From positions 86,240-150,239 of the forward strand of contig NZ_JMTZ01000011.1 of NCBI RefSeq assembly GCF_000731095.1: a stretch of 64,000 bases of DNA. The letters are read 5' to 3'. This document shows positions 39,038-55,200 of the stretch, one piece after another. The position numbers were made by a program, and so were the translations under genes. The notes under the pieces were generated by a model. It saw nothing but the letters and a program-made list of their open reading frames with translations, ran no database searches and had not been told where the DNA came from. Within the stretch, counting starts at the first letter, position 1. The number at the start of each line of letters is the position of its first letter. The stretch comes from Lysobacter antibioticus. GTDB lineage: Bacteria; Pseudomonadota; Gammaproteobacteria; Xanthomonadales; Xanthomonadaceae.

Positions 39038-39543
39038 GCCGTCGCTTCGGCGGCCGGCCCCGGCTTCTGCGGGCCGTCCGCGAGCCGGGCAGGGCCGCTG
39101 CGCGTGCACAGCGCTTGCTGGCGGCTGTCCAGGGCGCTGGCCTGACCTCGGCGCGAGCTGGGTCGACTCCCGCTGGCTTCGACCGCCGTGCCGGCCGTCT
39201 TTCCGAGCTGGCGCGGGCCGGGTTCGCCGGCTGCCTCGCAGACCCGTTTCGCGGCTTGCGCGCATGCCTTTGCGGCCGCCGGCAAACCGCCTTGGCCTAG
39301 CGTATAGCGAGAACCCCGCGACGGATGCTGCAGCGCAGCTGAAAATCACATCCAAGTGATTGTTTCTGCGTGGGAATCAGGCCCCTGTGAAACCGCGTTT
39401 CGTGGTATGATTTCGAGTCACTTTTACGCCGCCCCGAGCGAGCTGCAGGACAGGCCCGCTGGGACCCTGTTGGCGGCATTCCGACTGGAATGCCGGTGCC
39501 GTTCGTCCGGGGCGTCCGAATCACCGCACGCAACGGAACCCTG
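39038..39543. other. 506-bp gap between mtnA and gyrA
   Basis: The first ~260 bp are GC-rich and show nothing. The part after 39300 is more AT-rich and holds the gyrA promoter. No gene recognised. Confidence 0.5.
39403..39411 (+). promoter_or_regulatory. extended -10 promoter of gyrA
   Basis: TGGTATGAT, i.e. TG-n-TATGAT, 133 bp upstream of the gyrA ATG, with no good -35 box. An extended -10 element can work without one. Confidence 0.5.
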
Positions 39544-42198
<2,655 letters not shown>

Positions 42199-42221
42199 TG
42201 CCGGTGGTTTAGCCGTCCGGG

Positions 42222-42251
42222 AAAACGCCGCCTTCGGGCGGCGTTTTTTTT
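42222..42251 (+). terminator. rho-independent terminator of gyrA
   Basis: Stem AAAACGCCGCC/GGCGGCGTTTT with a TTCG tetraloop, running into eight T. It starts 23 bp after the stop codon. Confidence 0.95.
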
Positions 42252-42403
42252 GCGCGTGCATCGGGATGAACAGGCGTCAGCTGACGCAGAGATGACGCCA
42301 GCATGACGGGTTTGAGCGCGAGCGCTCAGTTCGGGTGCTCGCGGTTGCGGCGTGCGAATCGGCGGTGCTAGTTTGCCGGCACCTTCCGCCTCGGATTTCC
42401 GCG

Positions 42404-42997
42404 ATGAACACAGTCACCCGTTCGGCTCTGGCTACGTTGGCGCTGTTGGCCGGTTCGTCCCTCGCAGGCGGTGCCCAGGCGGCGCCGGTCGCCTACAAGA
42501 TCGATCCCTCCCACACCTATCCGAGTTTCGAGGCCGATCACATGGGCGTGTCGGTGTGGCGCGGCAAGTTCAACAAGTCCGAAGGCACCGTCGTGCTCGA
42601 CAAGAAGGCCGGCAGCGGTACGGTCGAGGTCGTCGTCGACACGAAGAGCATCGACTTCGGCCTGGATGCGATGAACGAACATGCCAACAAGTCGGAGCTG
42701 TTCGATACGGGGAAGTTTCCGACCGCGACCTACAAGGGCAAGTTCGTCGATTTCGTGGATGGCGCGCCGACCCGGGTCGACGGCGAGCTGACCCTGCACG
42801 GCGTGACCAAGCCGTTGAGCCTGAAGATCGCCAAGTTCAAGTGCATGCCGCATCCGATGCTCAAGCGCGAGCTGTGCGGCGCCGACGCCAGCGCGAGCTT
42901 CCAGCGCGACCAGTTCGGCATCTCTGCCGGCAAGGACTACGGTTTCAGCATGAACGTGGATCTGCGCATCCAGGTCGAGGCGATCGCCGCCGAATAA
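42404..42997 (+). CDS. YceI-family periplasmic protein
   Basis: 197 aa from ATG 42404, with a signal peptide cut near AGGAQA. The YceI lipocalin-like beta-barrel is recognised from [20 protein letters not shown] at the N-terminus, [12 protein letters not shown], and the C-terminal [20 protein letters not shown]. Family members bind long isoprenoid chains (polyprenyl/quinone type) in the periplasm. A Cys pair ([17 protein letters not shown]) may form a disulfide. It stands alone, with terminators on both sides. Confidence 0.93.
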   Translation: MNTVTRSALATLALLAGSSLAGGAQAAPVAYKIDPSHTYPSFEADHMGVSVWRGKFNKSEGTVVLDKKAGSGTVEVVVDTKSIDFGLDAMNEHANKSELFDTGKFPTATYKGKFVDFVDGAPTRVDGELTLHGVTKPLSLKIAKFKCMPHPMLKRELCGADASASFQRDQFGISAGKDYGFSMNVDLRIQVEAIAAE

Positions 42998-43394
42998 ACA
43001 GCGAGCCGCCGGGCGAGCCTCGGCAGGCCTATGACGCAACGTGCCGCCTTCGAGGCGGCGCGTCTGTTTTCAGCCGTGTCCGCCCGACGATTGCCGCGCG
43101 GTCCCCGACAGGGGCCACGGCAAGCCGCAGCGGCATTGCCAAGCCGGTGCACTGGTCCAGCGCCCGGCTCCACGCAATGATCACGCTGCGTTTCCAGTGG
43201 CTGGGTTACTTCTGCGCGGGCCCGTCATTGCAGGCGCGGCTATCGTTGCATCCCGCGCAGCGTCGCCGTCGGTCCGCCATAGCCACGATCAGAGGGCTGG
43301 CGCGCGCGTCCGGATGCAGCTTCCGAGTGGAACCGGGTCGTAATCGGACTTGGTTCGCCGCTGAAACCGGGGACCGTCCCCGCTAGGAGGAGGT
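42998..43394. other. 397-bp gap after the YceI-family gene
   Basis: Apart from the terminator at 43040, I see no gene. A ribosome-binding site AGGAGG just before 43395 belongs to the DUF1428 gene. Confidence 0.5.
43040..43070 (+). terminator. rho-independent terminator of the YceI-family gene
   Basis: 10-bp stem CGTGCCGCCT/AGGCGGCGCG (one G-T pair) with a TCG loop, then TCTGTTTT. Confidence 0.85.
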
Positions 43395-43754
43395 ATGAGT
43401 TACGTCGATGGTTTCGTGTTGGCGGTACCTAAGAAGAACCTCGCCGCTTATCGCCGGCTCGCGAGCAAGGCCGGCAAGATCTGGATGGAATTCGGCGCCT
43501 TGCAGTACGTGGAATCGGTCGCCGACGACGTCAAGCCGGGCAAATCCACCTCGTTCCCGCAAGCGGTGAAACTCAAGCCGGACGAGGTCGTGGTGTTTTC
43601 CTGGATCGTGTACAAGTCGCGCGCGCAGCGCGACCGCATCAACAAGAAGGTCATGGCCGACCCGCGCCTGGCCGACATGATGGACCCGAAGGCCTTGCCT
43701 TTCGACGGCAAGCGGATGATCTTCGGCGGCTTCAAGTACTTGCTGTCCTACTGA
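43395..43754 (+). CDS. DUF1428 family protein
   Basis: 119 aa, ATG preceded by AGGAGGT. It is a small alpha/beta protein of the dimeric ferredoxin-like (ABM-type) fold. The DUF1428 pattern is clear: MSYVDGFVLAVPKKNLAAYR at the start, then VVFSWIVYKSRAQRDRIN and KRMIFGGFKYLLS at the end. Biochemical role not established; cytoplasmic. It is convergent with the M4 protease gene and shares a bidirectional terminator. Confidence 0.92.
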   Translation: MSYVDGFVLAVPKKNLAAYRRLASKAGKIWMEFGALQYVESVADDVKPGKSTSFPQAVKLKPDEVVVFSWIVYKSRAQRDRINKKVMADPRLADMMDPKALPFDGKRMIFGGFKYLLSY

Positions 43755-43799
43755 ACCCGCAAGCGTTCGCCGGCCATCCGCGGCAAGCGCGCAGAACAG

Positions 43800-43826
43800 A
43801 AAACCCCGGCCGAAACCGGGGTTTTC
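43800..43826. terminator. bidirectional terminator
   Basis: AAAACCCCGG and CCGGGGTTTT enclose a CCGAAA loop between the convergent DUF1428 and protease genes; both strands have a T-rich tail. Confidence 0.88.
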
Positions 43827-43868
43827 CTTGTCCTCAACCGGACGTGTTCGTTACCGGAGCGATCCGGA

Positions 43869-48259
<4,391 letters not shown>

Positions 48260-48616
48260 TTAAGTGACGGCCGCGCCAGCGGCCGCTTGCAAGGTGTTCG
48301 CCTCCGCCTCCGATCGCCGTCGAATACCCCTTTGGAACGGGGTTTTTCTGTCGGCGATGGCGGCGGCTGCATTCGCCGCGCGCATCAGTCGTGCGGCGGA
48401 ATCGACGCTAGGGAGGCATTGACGGCATCGTCAAATCGGAGCCTCGCGAACGCCGGACGCGACGCCATTCTATTTACCCGGCATGTCCGGGAATTAGGCT
48501 GAAAGCCTTGTCTGTAGAGGGTTTCGCTATTTTCCTGAAACGCTACCGAATATTATCTTGGTGATATTGATAGAGGATCCATGTTGCACTGCAGCATGAA
48601 TTGTCGACGCAAATTA

Positions 48617-48770
48617 TGTGATTTCGTTTTTATTATGTGATCGCGATTGGGTTATGCGAGGAATCCGCGCAGGGCGGCAGGTCTTCCCGACGACCATGGC
48701 CACTGCTAAATCGCGTTCGGTCCGCTCAGTCAATCCTGCAATGTGATAGTTGCAAGTTGGATTGTGTGAT
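48617..48770. promoter_or_regulatory. cluster of four direct TGTGAT words
   Basis: TGTGAT at 48617, 48636, 48742 and 48765. The first two lie in 10-bp direct repeats ATTATGTGAT spaced 19 bp apart, about two helical turns. They resemble CRP/Clp half-sites but lack the inverted partner, so the factor is unknown. Confidence 0.4.
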
Positions 48771-48881
48771 GTGTCCGAGGATATGGAGAGATAATCTCGG
48801 CCATAACCTTTCGTCATGGTCGGGGGTATATGGCGGAAACCGGAGCTTCGCCACAGATCGACGCGCGACTCGGGCGACGAC

Positions 48882-48908
48882 CGCGACGTCCGCGACGTCC
48901 GCGACGTC
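48882..48908 (+). repeat. three tandem copies of CGCGACGTC
   Basis: Units at 48882, 48891 and 48900, all identical, in the leader region of the alpha-2-macroglobulin operon. Confidence 0.8.
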
Positions 48909-49030
48909 CGCCGAACGCGCCCGGCGGACGAATGACGAGTGGCTTGCCGGTTGGGTTCACATCGGCCGTGTGTCCGCGTCATGCATCCATGACATAGAGC
49001 ACAACGATTACCGCTTGCGTGCGCTGGCTC

Positions 49031-49036
49031 TATACT
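49031..49036 (+). promoter_or_regulatory. candidate -10 box of the alpha-2-macroglobulin operon
   Basis: TATACT 27 bp before the ATG, in a locally suitable position. No matching -35 box is seen. Confidence 0.35.
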
Positions 49037-49062
49037 CCGTCGCAGTTTCCCGAGAGATACGC

Positions 49063-52000
49063 ATGATGCGCGCCACACCCTTGGACGGACCCACGAGTAA
49101 GACCCCTCTCTCGAACCTCGCGCCACGACGCGACCGGTGCCGCTTCGGCGGCCTGGCCCGTGCCGCGGCGGCCTTGCTGATCGCGGCCACGGTGTTGGTC
49201 GCCGGCTGCAAGCGCGACACCAGCGGACAATTGCCGGAGATCACCGGCGAAGCGATCCAGGCCAAGCGCGATGCGATCAAGGGCTTCGCCCTGGTGGCGG
49301 CCTATCCCGATCAGAAAGGCAGCGACGAGCTCGCCATCGCCCTCGAATTCAGCCAGCCCCTGGTGGGCACCCAGAGCTTCGACGAGCTGCTGGCGGTCGC
49401 CGACAAGAACGGCGCGGCGGTGCAGGGCAGTTGGGTGCTCGACGAGGGCGGCAAGATCCTGCGCTTCCCGCACGTCGAAGCCGGCAAGGACTACGTGGTC
49501 ACCATCAAGGCCGGGCTGACCGCCGCGGCCGGCGACCGCATCGGCCAGCAAATCAGCAAGCCGGTCCACACCGGTCCGCTCGATCCGGTGGTCGGTTTCG
49601 CCTCGCAAGGCAGTGTGTTGCCGGCGCGCGACAGCCGCGGCCTGCCGGTGGTGTCGATCAACGTGCCCGAAGTCGACGTCGAGTTCCTGCGGGTCAAGGA
49701 AAAGGAACTGCCGAAGTTCTTCTCCGAGTACCAGCGCGGCGGCCGCCGCGGCAGCTGGGACCTGGAACGCGACTGGGACGACAAGAAGCCGCTCTCCAAG
49801 CTGGCCGAGCCGGTCTACGTCAATCGCTTCGTGCTCGGCGGCAAGCCCAACGAGCGCGTGCTGACTTACCTGCCTTTGCAGGACATCAAGGAACTGCAGG
49901 AGCCGGGTCTGTACTTCGCGGTGATGAAGCGCGCCGGCCAGTTCAAGGACGAGTTCGAGACCGCGTTCTTCACCGTCAGCGACCTCGGCCTGCATGCGCG
50001 CGCCTACAAGGACAAGCTGTTCGTGCACGTGGCCTCGCTGGAGGCCGGCGAAGCGGTCAGCGGCGTCGAATTGAAGGTGCTCAACGCCGAAGGCGAGCCG
50101 GTGCTGAAGGGCGAGACCGACAGCAACGGCAACGCCATGCTCGGCTACAAGCTCGATGCCGGCCATGTGCTGATCGCCCAACGCGGCAGCGACGTGTCGA
50201 TGCTGCCGTTCAACCAGCCGGCGCTCGACCTGTCGGAATTCGCCGTCGCCGGCCGCGAACAGGCCTGGTTCGACGTGTTCGCCTGGTCGGGCCGCGACCT
50301 GTACCGCCCCGGCGAAACCGTGCGCCTGTCGGCGCTGCTGCGCGACCAGGACGGTAAGCCGGTCGACAGCAAGGGCAAGGCGCTGCAGCCGCTGTTCCTG
50401 CGTTACGTGCAGCCGGACGGCAAGACCTTCCTGGAAACCCGCCTGCAGCCCGACGCGCAGGGCTATGTGCGGCATGCGCAGCTGATTCCCGCCGACGCCG
50501 CCACCGGTCGTTGGCGCGTCGAATTCCGTACCGACCCGAGCAGCAAGGAAGCGGTGCAGGGCATGACCCTGCGCATCGAGGAATTCCTGCCCGAGCGCCT
50601 GAAACTCGAACTCGATGCGCCGGCCGTGCTCAAGCCCGGTCTGCCGTTCAAGCTCGGCGTCGATGCCGCCTATCTGTACGGTGCGCCCGCCGCGGGCAAC
50701 CGTTTCACCGCCAAGCTCGCGGTGATGATCGAGCAGCATCCGCTGGAGCAGTTGCCGGGCTATTTCTTCGGCGACCCCACCATCACCCTGCCGAAGGAAG
50801 CCAAGGACGTCGTCGACACCAGCCTGGGCGCCGACGGCAAGTTGCAGCAGGACATCGCCTTGCCGGACGAGGCCAAGCCGGTCAGCACCATCGCCGCGAT
50901 CGTCACCGGCAGCGTCTACGAGACCGGCGGCCGCAGCGTCAACCGCAGCCTCAAGCGCGTGCTGTGGCCGGCCGATGCGCTGGTCGGCGTGCGCCCTTTG
51001 TTCGACGACAAGGACGGCACCGACGCCGACAGCAACGCCGGCTTCGAGATCGCCCGCGTCGGCAGCGACGGCAAGCCGCGCCCGGCCACCGGCCTGCGCG
51101 TGACCCTGATCCGCGAGCACCGCGACTATCACTGGAACTACGGCGACGAAGGCGGTTGGGACTACGACTTCACCCGCCGCTACGAAGACATCGAAGTGCG
51201 CAACGTCGACGTCGGCGCCGCGCCGGTCAAGCTGAACTTCCCGGTCAAGTGGGGCGAGTACCGGGTCGACGTCTACGACCCGGCGACCAAGCTGACCACG
51301 CGCTATCCGTTCCGCGCCGGCTGGAGCTGGGACGACCAGAACCGCGGCCTCGACGCGCGTCCCGACAAGGTCAAGCTCGCGCTCGACAAGACCGCCTACA
51401 AGGCCGGCGACACGCTCGAAGTCACCCTGACCCCGCCGCACGCGGGCCCGGGCCTGTTGATGGTCGAGAGCGACCGCATGCTGTACGTGCAGTCGATCGA
51501 TGCCAAGGCCGGCAGCAAGTTCAAGATCCCGGTCACCGCCGACTGGGAGCGCCACGACGTCTACGTGACCGCCCTGGTGTTCCGCGGCGGCAGCGCGCCG
51601 AGCAAGATCACCCCGGCGCGCGCGGTCGGCGTGGCCCACGTCAAGATGGACCGGCGCGAGCGCAAGGTCGCGGTCGGCCTCAACGTGCCCAAGCTGATGC
51701 GTCCCGAGCAGGATCTGCCGGTCATCGTCAGCGCGCCGCAGCTGGCCGGCAAAGAGGCCTACATGACCGTGTCCGCGGTCGACCTGGGCATCATCAACAT
51801 CACCCGCTTCCCGGTGCCGGACGCGGCCGCGCATTTCTTCGCCCAGCGCCGTCTCGGCGTCGACGGCTACGACGTCTACGGACGGGTCATCGAAAGTTAC
51901 GAAGGCGAGACCGCCAAGATCCGCTTCGGCGGCGACATGGCCTTGCAGGCGTTGCCGCAGGCGCGGCGCCCGACCGCGCGTGTGCAGACCGTCGATCTGT

Positions 52001-54057
52001 TCGCCGGTCCGGTCAAGCTCGACGCCCAGGGCATCGCCCGGATCAAGCTGGCGGTGCCGGACTTCAACGGCACCCTGCGCGTGTCGGCCCTGGTCTATGC
52101 CGGCGGCAGCTACGGCAACCGCGACGCCGAAACCGTGGTGCGCGCGCCGGTGCTCGCCGAGGCCAGCACGCCGCGCGTGCTCGCGCCCGGCGACAAGAGC
52201 AACGTCACCCTGGACGTGCAGAACTTCACCGGCAAGCCGGGCGAGTTCGAGGTGCGCGTGGAAGGCATCGGCCCGCTCGGCCTGTCCGACGGCCAGCACA
52301 AGCTCTCGCTCGGCGTCGAAGCCAAGCGGACCCTGACCTTCCCGATCGTCGCGCGCGAGGGCTATACGACCGCGCAGGTGCGGGTGCGGGTGGACGGCAA
52401 CGGCTACAAGGTCGACCGCCGCTACGACGTGCCGGTGCGCCCGGCCTGGCCGTCGGTGCTGCGTTCGCGCACGCGCGTGCTCGACGAGCTCGGCACGGTC
52501 CAGCTCGGCGCCGATTTCGCCGACGGGCTGATGCCCGATTCGGTCAACGCGCGCATGGTGATCAGCGCCTTGCCGCCGATCCCGTTCGCCAGCGCCTTGC
52601 AGGGCGCACTGGAATACCCGTACGGCTGCGCCGAGCAGACCACGAGCAAGGGCTATGCCGCGCTCGAACTCGACGACGCCACCGCCAAGATGCTCGGCGC
52701 CAAGGGCCTGGACGCCAAGCAGCGGCGCGCGCGCATGGAAGGCGCGTTCGGCCGTCTGGCGGCGATGCAGATCGGCTCGGGCCACTTCTCGATGTGGGGC
52801 GACGGCGACTACGTCAACCCGGCGATCACCCCGTACGTGGTCGAGTTCCTGCTCGACGCGCGCGACGGCGGCTTCGCCGTGCCCGAGGCGATGCTGCAGA
52901 AGGCGTTGAAGGTGCTCAACGAGGATCTGTTGTCGGGCAATGCTTCGTTCTACGGCTACGACCGCCGCGAACACCTCAAGTTCGCCTATCAGGCCCATGC
53001 CGGCTACGTGCTCGCACGGGTCAACCGTGCGCCGCTGGGCACCTTGCGCGCGCTCTACGACAACGACCGCAAGCAGAGCCTGACCGGCCTGCCGCTGGTC
53101 CACCTCGGTCTGGCCTTGTCGCTGCAGGGCGACAAGGGCCGCGGCGCCAAGGCGGTCAAGGAAGGTTTCGCGCGCGATCCGGCCGACCGTCCCGAGTACC
53201 TCGGCGACTACGGCAGCCGCTTGCGCGACGACGCCTTGATGATCGCCCTGGTGCACGAGCACAAGCTGTCCAAGCCCGAGTACGAGGCGCGCGTGGTCGG
53301 CATGGGCCGCGAGCTCGATGCGCGCCGCAACAGCGGCTGGTTGTGGCTCAGCACCCAGGAGCAGGTCGCCTTGGCGCGGCTCGGCAAGGCCTTGATGGCC
53401 GACCAGAGCAAGCAGATCTCCGGCCGCTGGACGGTTGGCGACAGCGCCTCGGACGCCGACCCGGCCAAGCTGATCGGCCGCGTGTTCGACTACGCCGCGC
53501 TAGCCCGCGGAGTGAGCTTCAGCCCGAGCGGCCAACCGCCGTTGTACGCCAGCATGGAAATCGCCGGCGTGCCGCGCACCGCGCCGGCCGCGGACAGCTC
53601 GATGATCGAAGTCGGGCGCAAGTACTACACGACCGAAGGCAAGGAATGGTCGGGCGGCGGCCTGGTCGAAGGCGAGGCGCTGATCGTGCAGGTCACCATC
53701 AAGGCCCGTCGCGCGATGCCGGATGCGTTGCTCACCGACCTGTTGCCGGCCGGTCTGGAGATCGAGAACTTCAACCTCGGCGACGCCAAGCAGTGGGCCG
53801 GCGTGGTGGTCGACGGGATCGAGATCTCCGAACGCAGCAGCGCCGCCGAAGTCCGCCACGAAGAGTTCCGCGACGACCGCTACATCGCCGCGCTCAAGCT
53901 CGAGCAGAACCAGACCGCGCGGGTGTTCTATCTGGTGCGTGCGGTCACGCCCGGCACGTATACGGTGCCGCCGTCGCTGGTCGAGGACATGTACCGTCCC
54001 GATCTGCGTGGCGTCGGCCGGGCCTCGCCGGCCTCGCTGACGGTGCGTCAGCCTTGA
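49063..54057 (+). CDS. yfhM: bacterial alpha-2-macroglobulin lipoprotein with thioester
   Basis: 1664 aa from ATG 49063. A lipoprotein signal ends at LVAGC (Cys 49), giving a periplasmic membrane-anchored protein. Its length matches E. coli YfhM (1653 aa). The thioester site is intact: PYGCAEQT with Cys1189 and Gln1192, almost the same position as in E. coli. MG-type beta-sandwich domains precede it (LSEFAVAGREQAWFDVFAWS; MTVSAVDLGIINITRFPVP) and an alpha/alpha thioester domain surrounds it. Such proteins trap attacking proteases covalently and are paired with PbpC, which lies two genes downstream. The stop overlaps the next start (TTGA), so it heads an operon. Confidence 0.96.
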   Translation: MMRATPLDGPTSKTPLSNLAPRRDRCRFGGLARAAAALLIAATVLVAGCKRDTSGQLPEITGEAIQAKRDAIKGFALVAAYPDQKGSDELAIALEFSQPLVGTQSFDELLAVADKNGAAVQGSWVLDEGGKILRFPHVEAGKDYVVTIKAGLTAAAGDRIGQQISKPVHTGPLDPVVGFASQGSVLPARDSRGLPVVSINVPEVDVEFLRVKEKELPKFFSEYQRGGRRGSWDLERDWDDKKPLSKLAEPVYVNRFVLGGKPNERVLTYLPLQDIKELQEPGLYFAVMKRAGQFKDEFETAFFTVSDLGLHARAYKDKLFVHVASLEAGEAVSGVELKVLNAEGEPVLKGETDSNGNAMLGYKLDAGHVLIAQRGSDVSMLPFNQPALDLSEFAVAGREQAWFDVFAWSGRDLYRPGETVRLSALLRDQDGKPVDSKGKALQPLFLRYVQPDGKTFLETRLQPDAQGYVRHAQLIPADAATGRWRVEFRTDPSSKEAVQGMTLRIEEFLPERLKLELDAPAVLKPGLPFKLGVDAAYLYGAPAAGNRFTAKLAVMIEQHPLEQLPGYFFGDPTITLPKEAKDVVDTSLGADGKLQQDIALPDEAKPVSTIAAIVTGSVYETGGRSVNRSLKRVLWPADALVGVRPLFDDKDGTDADSNAGFEIARVGSDGKPRPATGLRVTLIREHRDYHWNYGDEGGWDYDFTRRYEDIEVRNVDVGAAPVKLNFPVKWGEYRVDVYDPATKLTTRYPFRAGWSWDDQNRGLDARPDKVKLALDKTAYKAGDTLEVTLTPPHAGPGLLMVESDRMLYVQSIDAKAGSKFKIPVTADWERHDVYVTALVFRGGSAPSKITPARAVGVAHVKMDRRERKVAVGLNVPKLMRPEQDLPVIVSAPQLAGKEAYMTVSAVDLGIINITRFPVPDAAAHFFAQRRLGVDGYDVYGRVIESYEGETAKIRFGGDMALQALPQARRPTARVQTVDLFAGPVKLDAQGIARIKLAVPDFNGTLRVSALVYAGGSYGNRDAETVVRAPVLAEASTPRVLAPGDKSNVTLDVQNFTGKPGEFEVRVEGIGPLGLSDGQHKLSLGVEAKRTLTFPIVAREGYTTAQVRVRVDGNGYKVDRRYDVPVRPAWPSVLRSRTRVLDELGTVQLGADFADGLMPDSVNARMVISALPPIPFASALQGALEYPYGCAEQTTSKGYAALELDDATAKMLGAKGLDAKQRRARMEGAFGRLAAMQIGSGHFSMWGDGDYVNPAITPYVVEFLLDARDGGFAVPEAMLQKALKVLNEDLLSGNASFYGYDRREHLKFAYQAHAGYVLARVNRAPLGTLRALYDNDRKQSLTGLPLVHLGLALSLQGDKGRGAKAVKEGFARDPADRPEYLGDYGSRLRDDALMIALVHEHKLSKPEYEARVVGMGRELDARRNSGWLWLSTQEQVALARLGKALMADQSKQISGRWTVGDSASDADPAKLIGRVFDYAALARGVSFSPSGQPPLYASMEIAGVPRTAPAADSSMIEVGRKYYTTEGKEWSGGGLVEGEALIVQVTIKARRAMPDALLTDLLPAGLEIENFNLGDAKQWAGVVVDGIEISERSSAAEVRHEEFRDDRYIAALKLEQNQTARVFYLVRAVTPGTYTVPPSLVEDMYRPDLRGVGRASPASLTVRQP

Positions 54058-55094
54058 TCCGGAGCGGGGCGGCGGGAAGCGCGGTGCTTTCCGCCGCGCT
54101 GGCCTCGCTGCTGGCGGCCTGTACGCTGCCGGCAGCGCCGGCGGCGTCGGATCCAGCGCCGCAGGCGACCGCCGATGCCACCGCGGTCGCCGTGGCCGAG
54201 GCTGTGGCCAGCCCGGCCCAGCCTGTCGTCGAAGCGCCGGCCCCGGCCCATCCCTTGCAGATCGCCGCCGAGGCGTTGATGCGCAAGGACACGCCGCAAT
54301 TCGACCGCTACTACGCCGACTACGCGATCGGCGACCTCGATCGCGACGGTCGCGACGACATCGCGGTCGAGTACGGCATCGGCGAAGAGGGGGCGATGCG
54401 CCATGTCGCCAATCACGTGCGCATGCTGATGGCGCGCGAAGGCGGGCTGCAGTTGGTGCCCGACGACGGCGAGAATCTGTTCGGCTATTGCGCGGCCCTG
54501 CGCGGCGTCGTCGACGGCGTGCTGCGGGTCGATGAGCTGGAAGCCTGCATGGTGCCGTTCCCGAAGGCCATCGCGCATCACCGTTACGAATGGTCGGGGC
54601 AGGGCTTGCGCCAGCTCGATGAGGAATCGCCCGAGCAACGCATCCTGTCGCAGTTGGCCGAAATCGAAACCGCATTGCGCGAACAACGCGACGAGGTGCT
54701 GATCCGGCATCTGCGCGAGCACCCCTTGTCGATCCGCCCCGGTGCGGCGCCGGCAGTGCAGGGCATCGACCGCTCTTTGTTCGTCGATGCGCCGCGGCGC
54801 GAGGCTTTCGCCACGGCGGTCGAGCGCTTGCGCAAGGCGGGGTTGCAGTCGCTCGGCAGCGACGAATGGCAGGCCAAGGTGCGCGGCCGCGACGCCAGCA
54901 GCAGCGGCGAGTATCGGTTGCAGATCGATCTGAGCCCGGATCAGGGCCTGATCGAGACCGACGACGCCAGCTACGTGGTCGATGCCGAGGTCATGCTGGA
55001 ATGGCCGCAGCGCGACGGCAGCCATTACCACGCCAATTTCCGTCTGATCGAAGGCGAGCTGTACCTGCTCGACCACAATTCCGATGAAGTCTGA
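54054..55094 (+). CDS. lipoprotein with DLDRDG motif, unknown function (paralogue 1)
   Basis: 346 aa. The start is TTG 54054, overlapping the alpha-2-macroglobulin stop; it gives a lipobox LLAAC (Cys 23), and no ATG offers this. After an Ala/Pro-rich linker, YAIGDLDRDGRDDIAVEYG (~residues 90-110) is an FG-GAP/EF-hand-like calcium-type loop. The rest is helical (ILSQLAEIETALREQRDEVL) with a beta-rich end. The gene order and motif DLDRDGxDD match the next gene, so the two are probably diverged duplicates. Family not recognised; a role beside alpha-2-macroglobulin in envelope protection is inferred from position. Confidence 0.82.
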   Translation: MIRSGAAGSAVLSAALASLLAACTLPAAPAASDPAPQATADATAVAVAEAVASPAQPVVEAPAPAHPLQIAAEALMRKDTPQFDRYYADYAIGDLDRDGRDDIAVEYGIGEEGAMRHVANHVRMLMAREGGLQLVPDDGENLFGYCAALRGVVDGVLRVDELEACMVPFPKAIAHHRYEWSGQGLRQLDEESPEQRILSQLAEIETALREQRDEVLIRHLREHPLSIRPGAAPAVQGIDRSLFVDAPRREAFATAVERLRKAGLQSLGSDEWQAKVRGRDASSSGEYRLQIDLSPDQGLIETDDASYVVDAEVMLEWPQRDGSHYHANFRLIEGELYLLDHNSDEV

Positions 55095-55111
55095 CGCCTG
55101 AAATCCGACGC

Positions 55112-55134
55112 GCGCGACCGACGCCCGGTCGCGC
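55112..55134 (+). other. intercistronic hairpin
   Basis: Perfect 9-bp stem GCGCGACCG/CGGTCGCGC with a 5-nt loop in the 106-bp gap between the two lipoprotein genes. No T-run; may lower or protect downstream mRNA. Confidence 0.5.
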
Positions 55135-55200
55135 CGCAACACTCGTACCGCCCGAGGTCCGGCCCGAGGCTGCGACCGCCACCCCACGCAAGGAGCGAAC

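Noticed and set aside
48326..48350. CCCC/GGGG hairpin with TTTTT as a terminator in the protease-macroglobulin gap
   Set aside because: Only a 4-bp core stem with an uneven loop, in the upstream region of both flanking genes; too weak to call.
48637..49062. Upstream extension of the alpha-2-macroglobulin gene
   Set aside because: It would bury the lipoprotein signal peptide ~190 residues inside the protein and runs through AT-rich regulatory DNA and a 9-bp tandem repeat.
49030..53262. 1410-codon open frame antisense to the alpha-2-macroglobulin gene
   Set aside because: An artefact of high GC and strong third-position bias. Composition is His/Arg/Gln-rich with no recognisable motif, while the plus strand encodes an obvious full-length protein.
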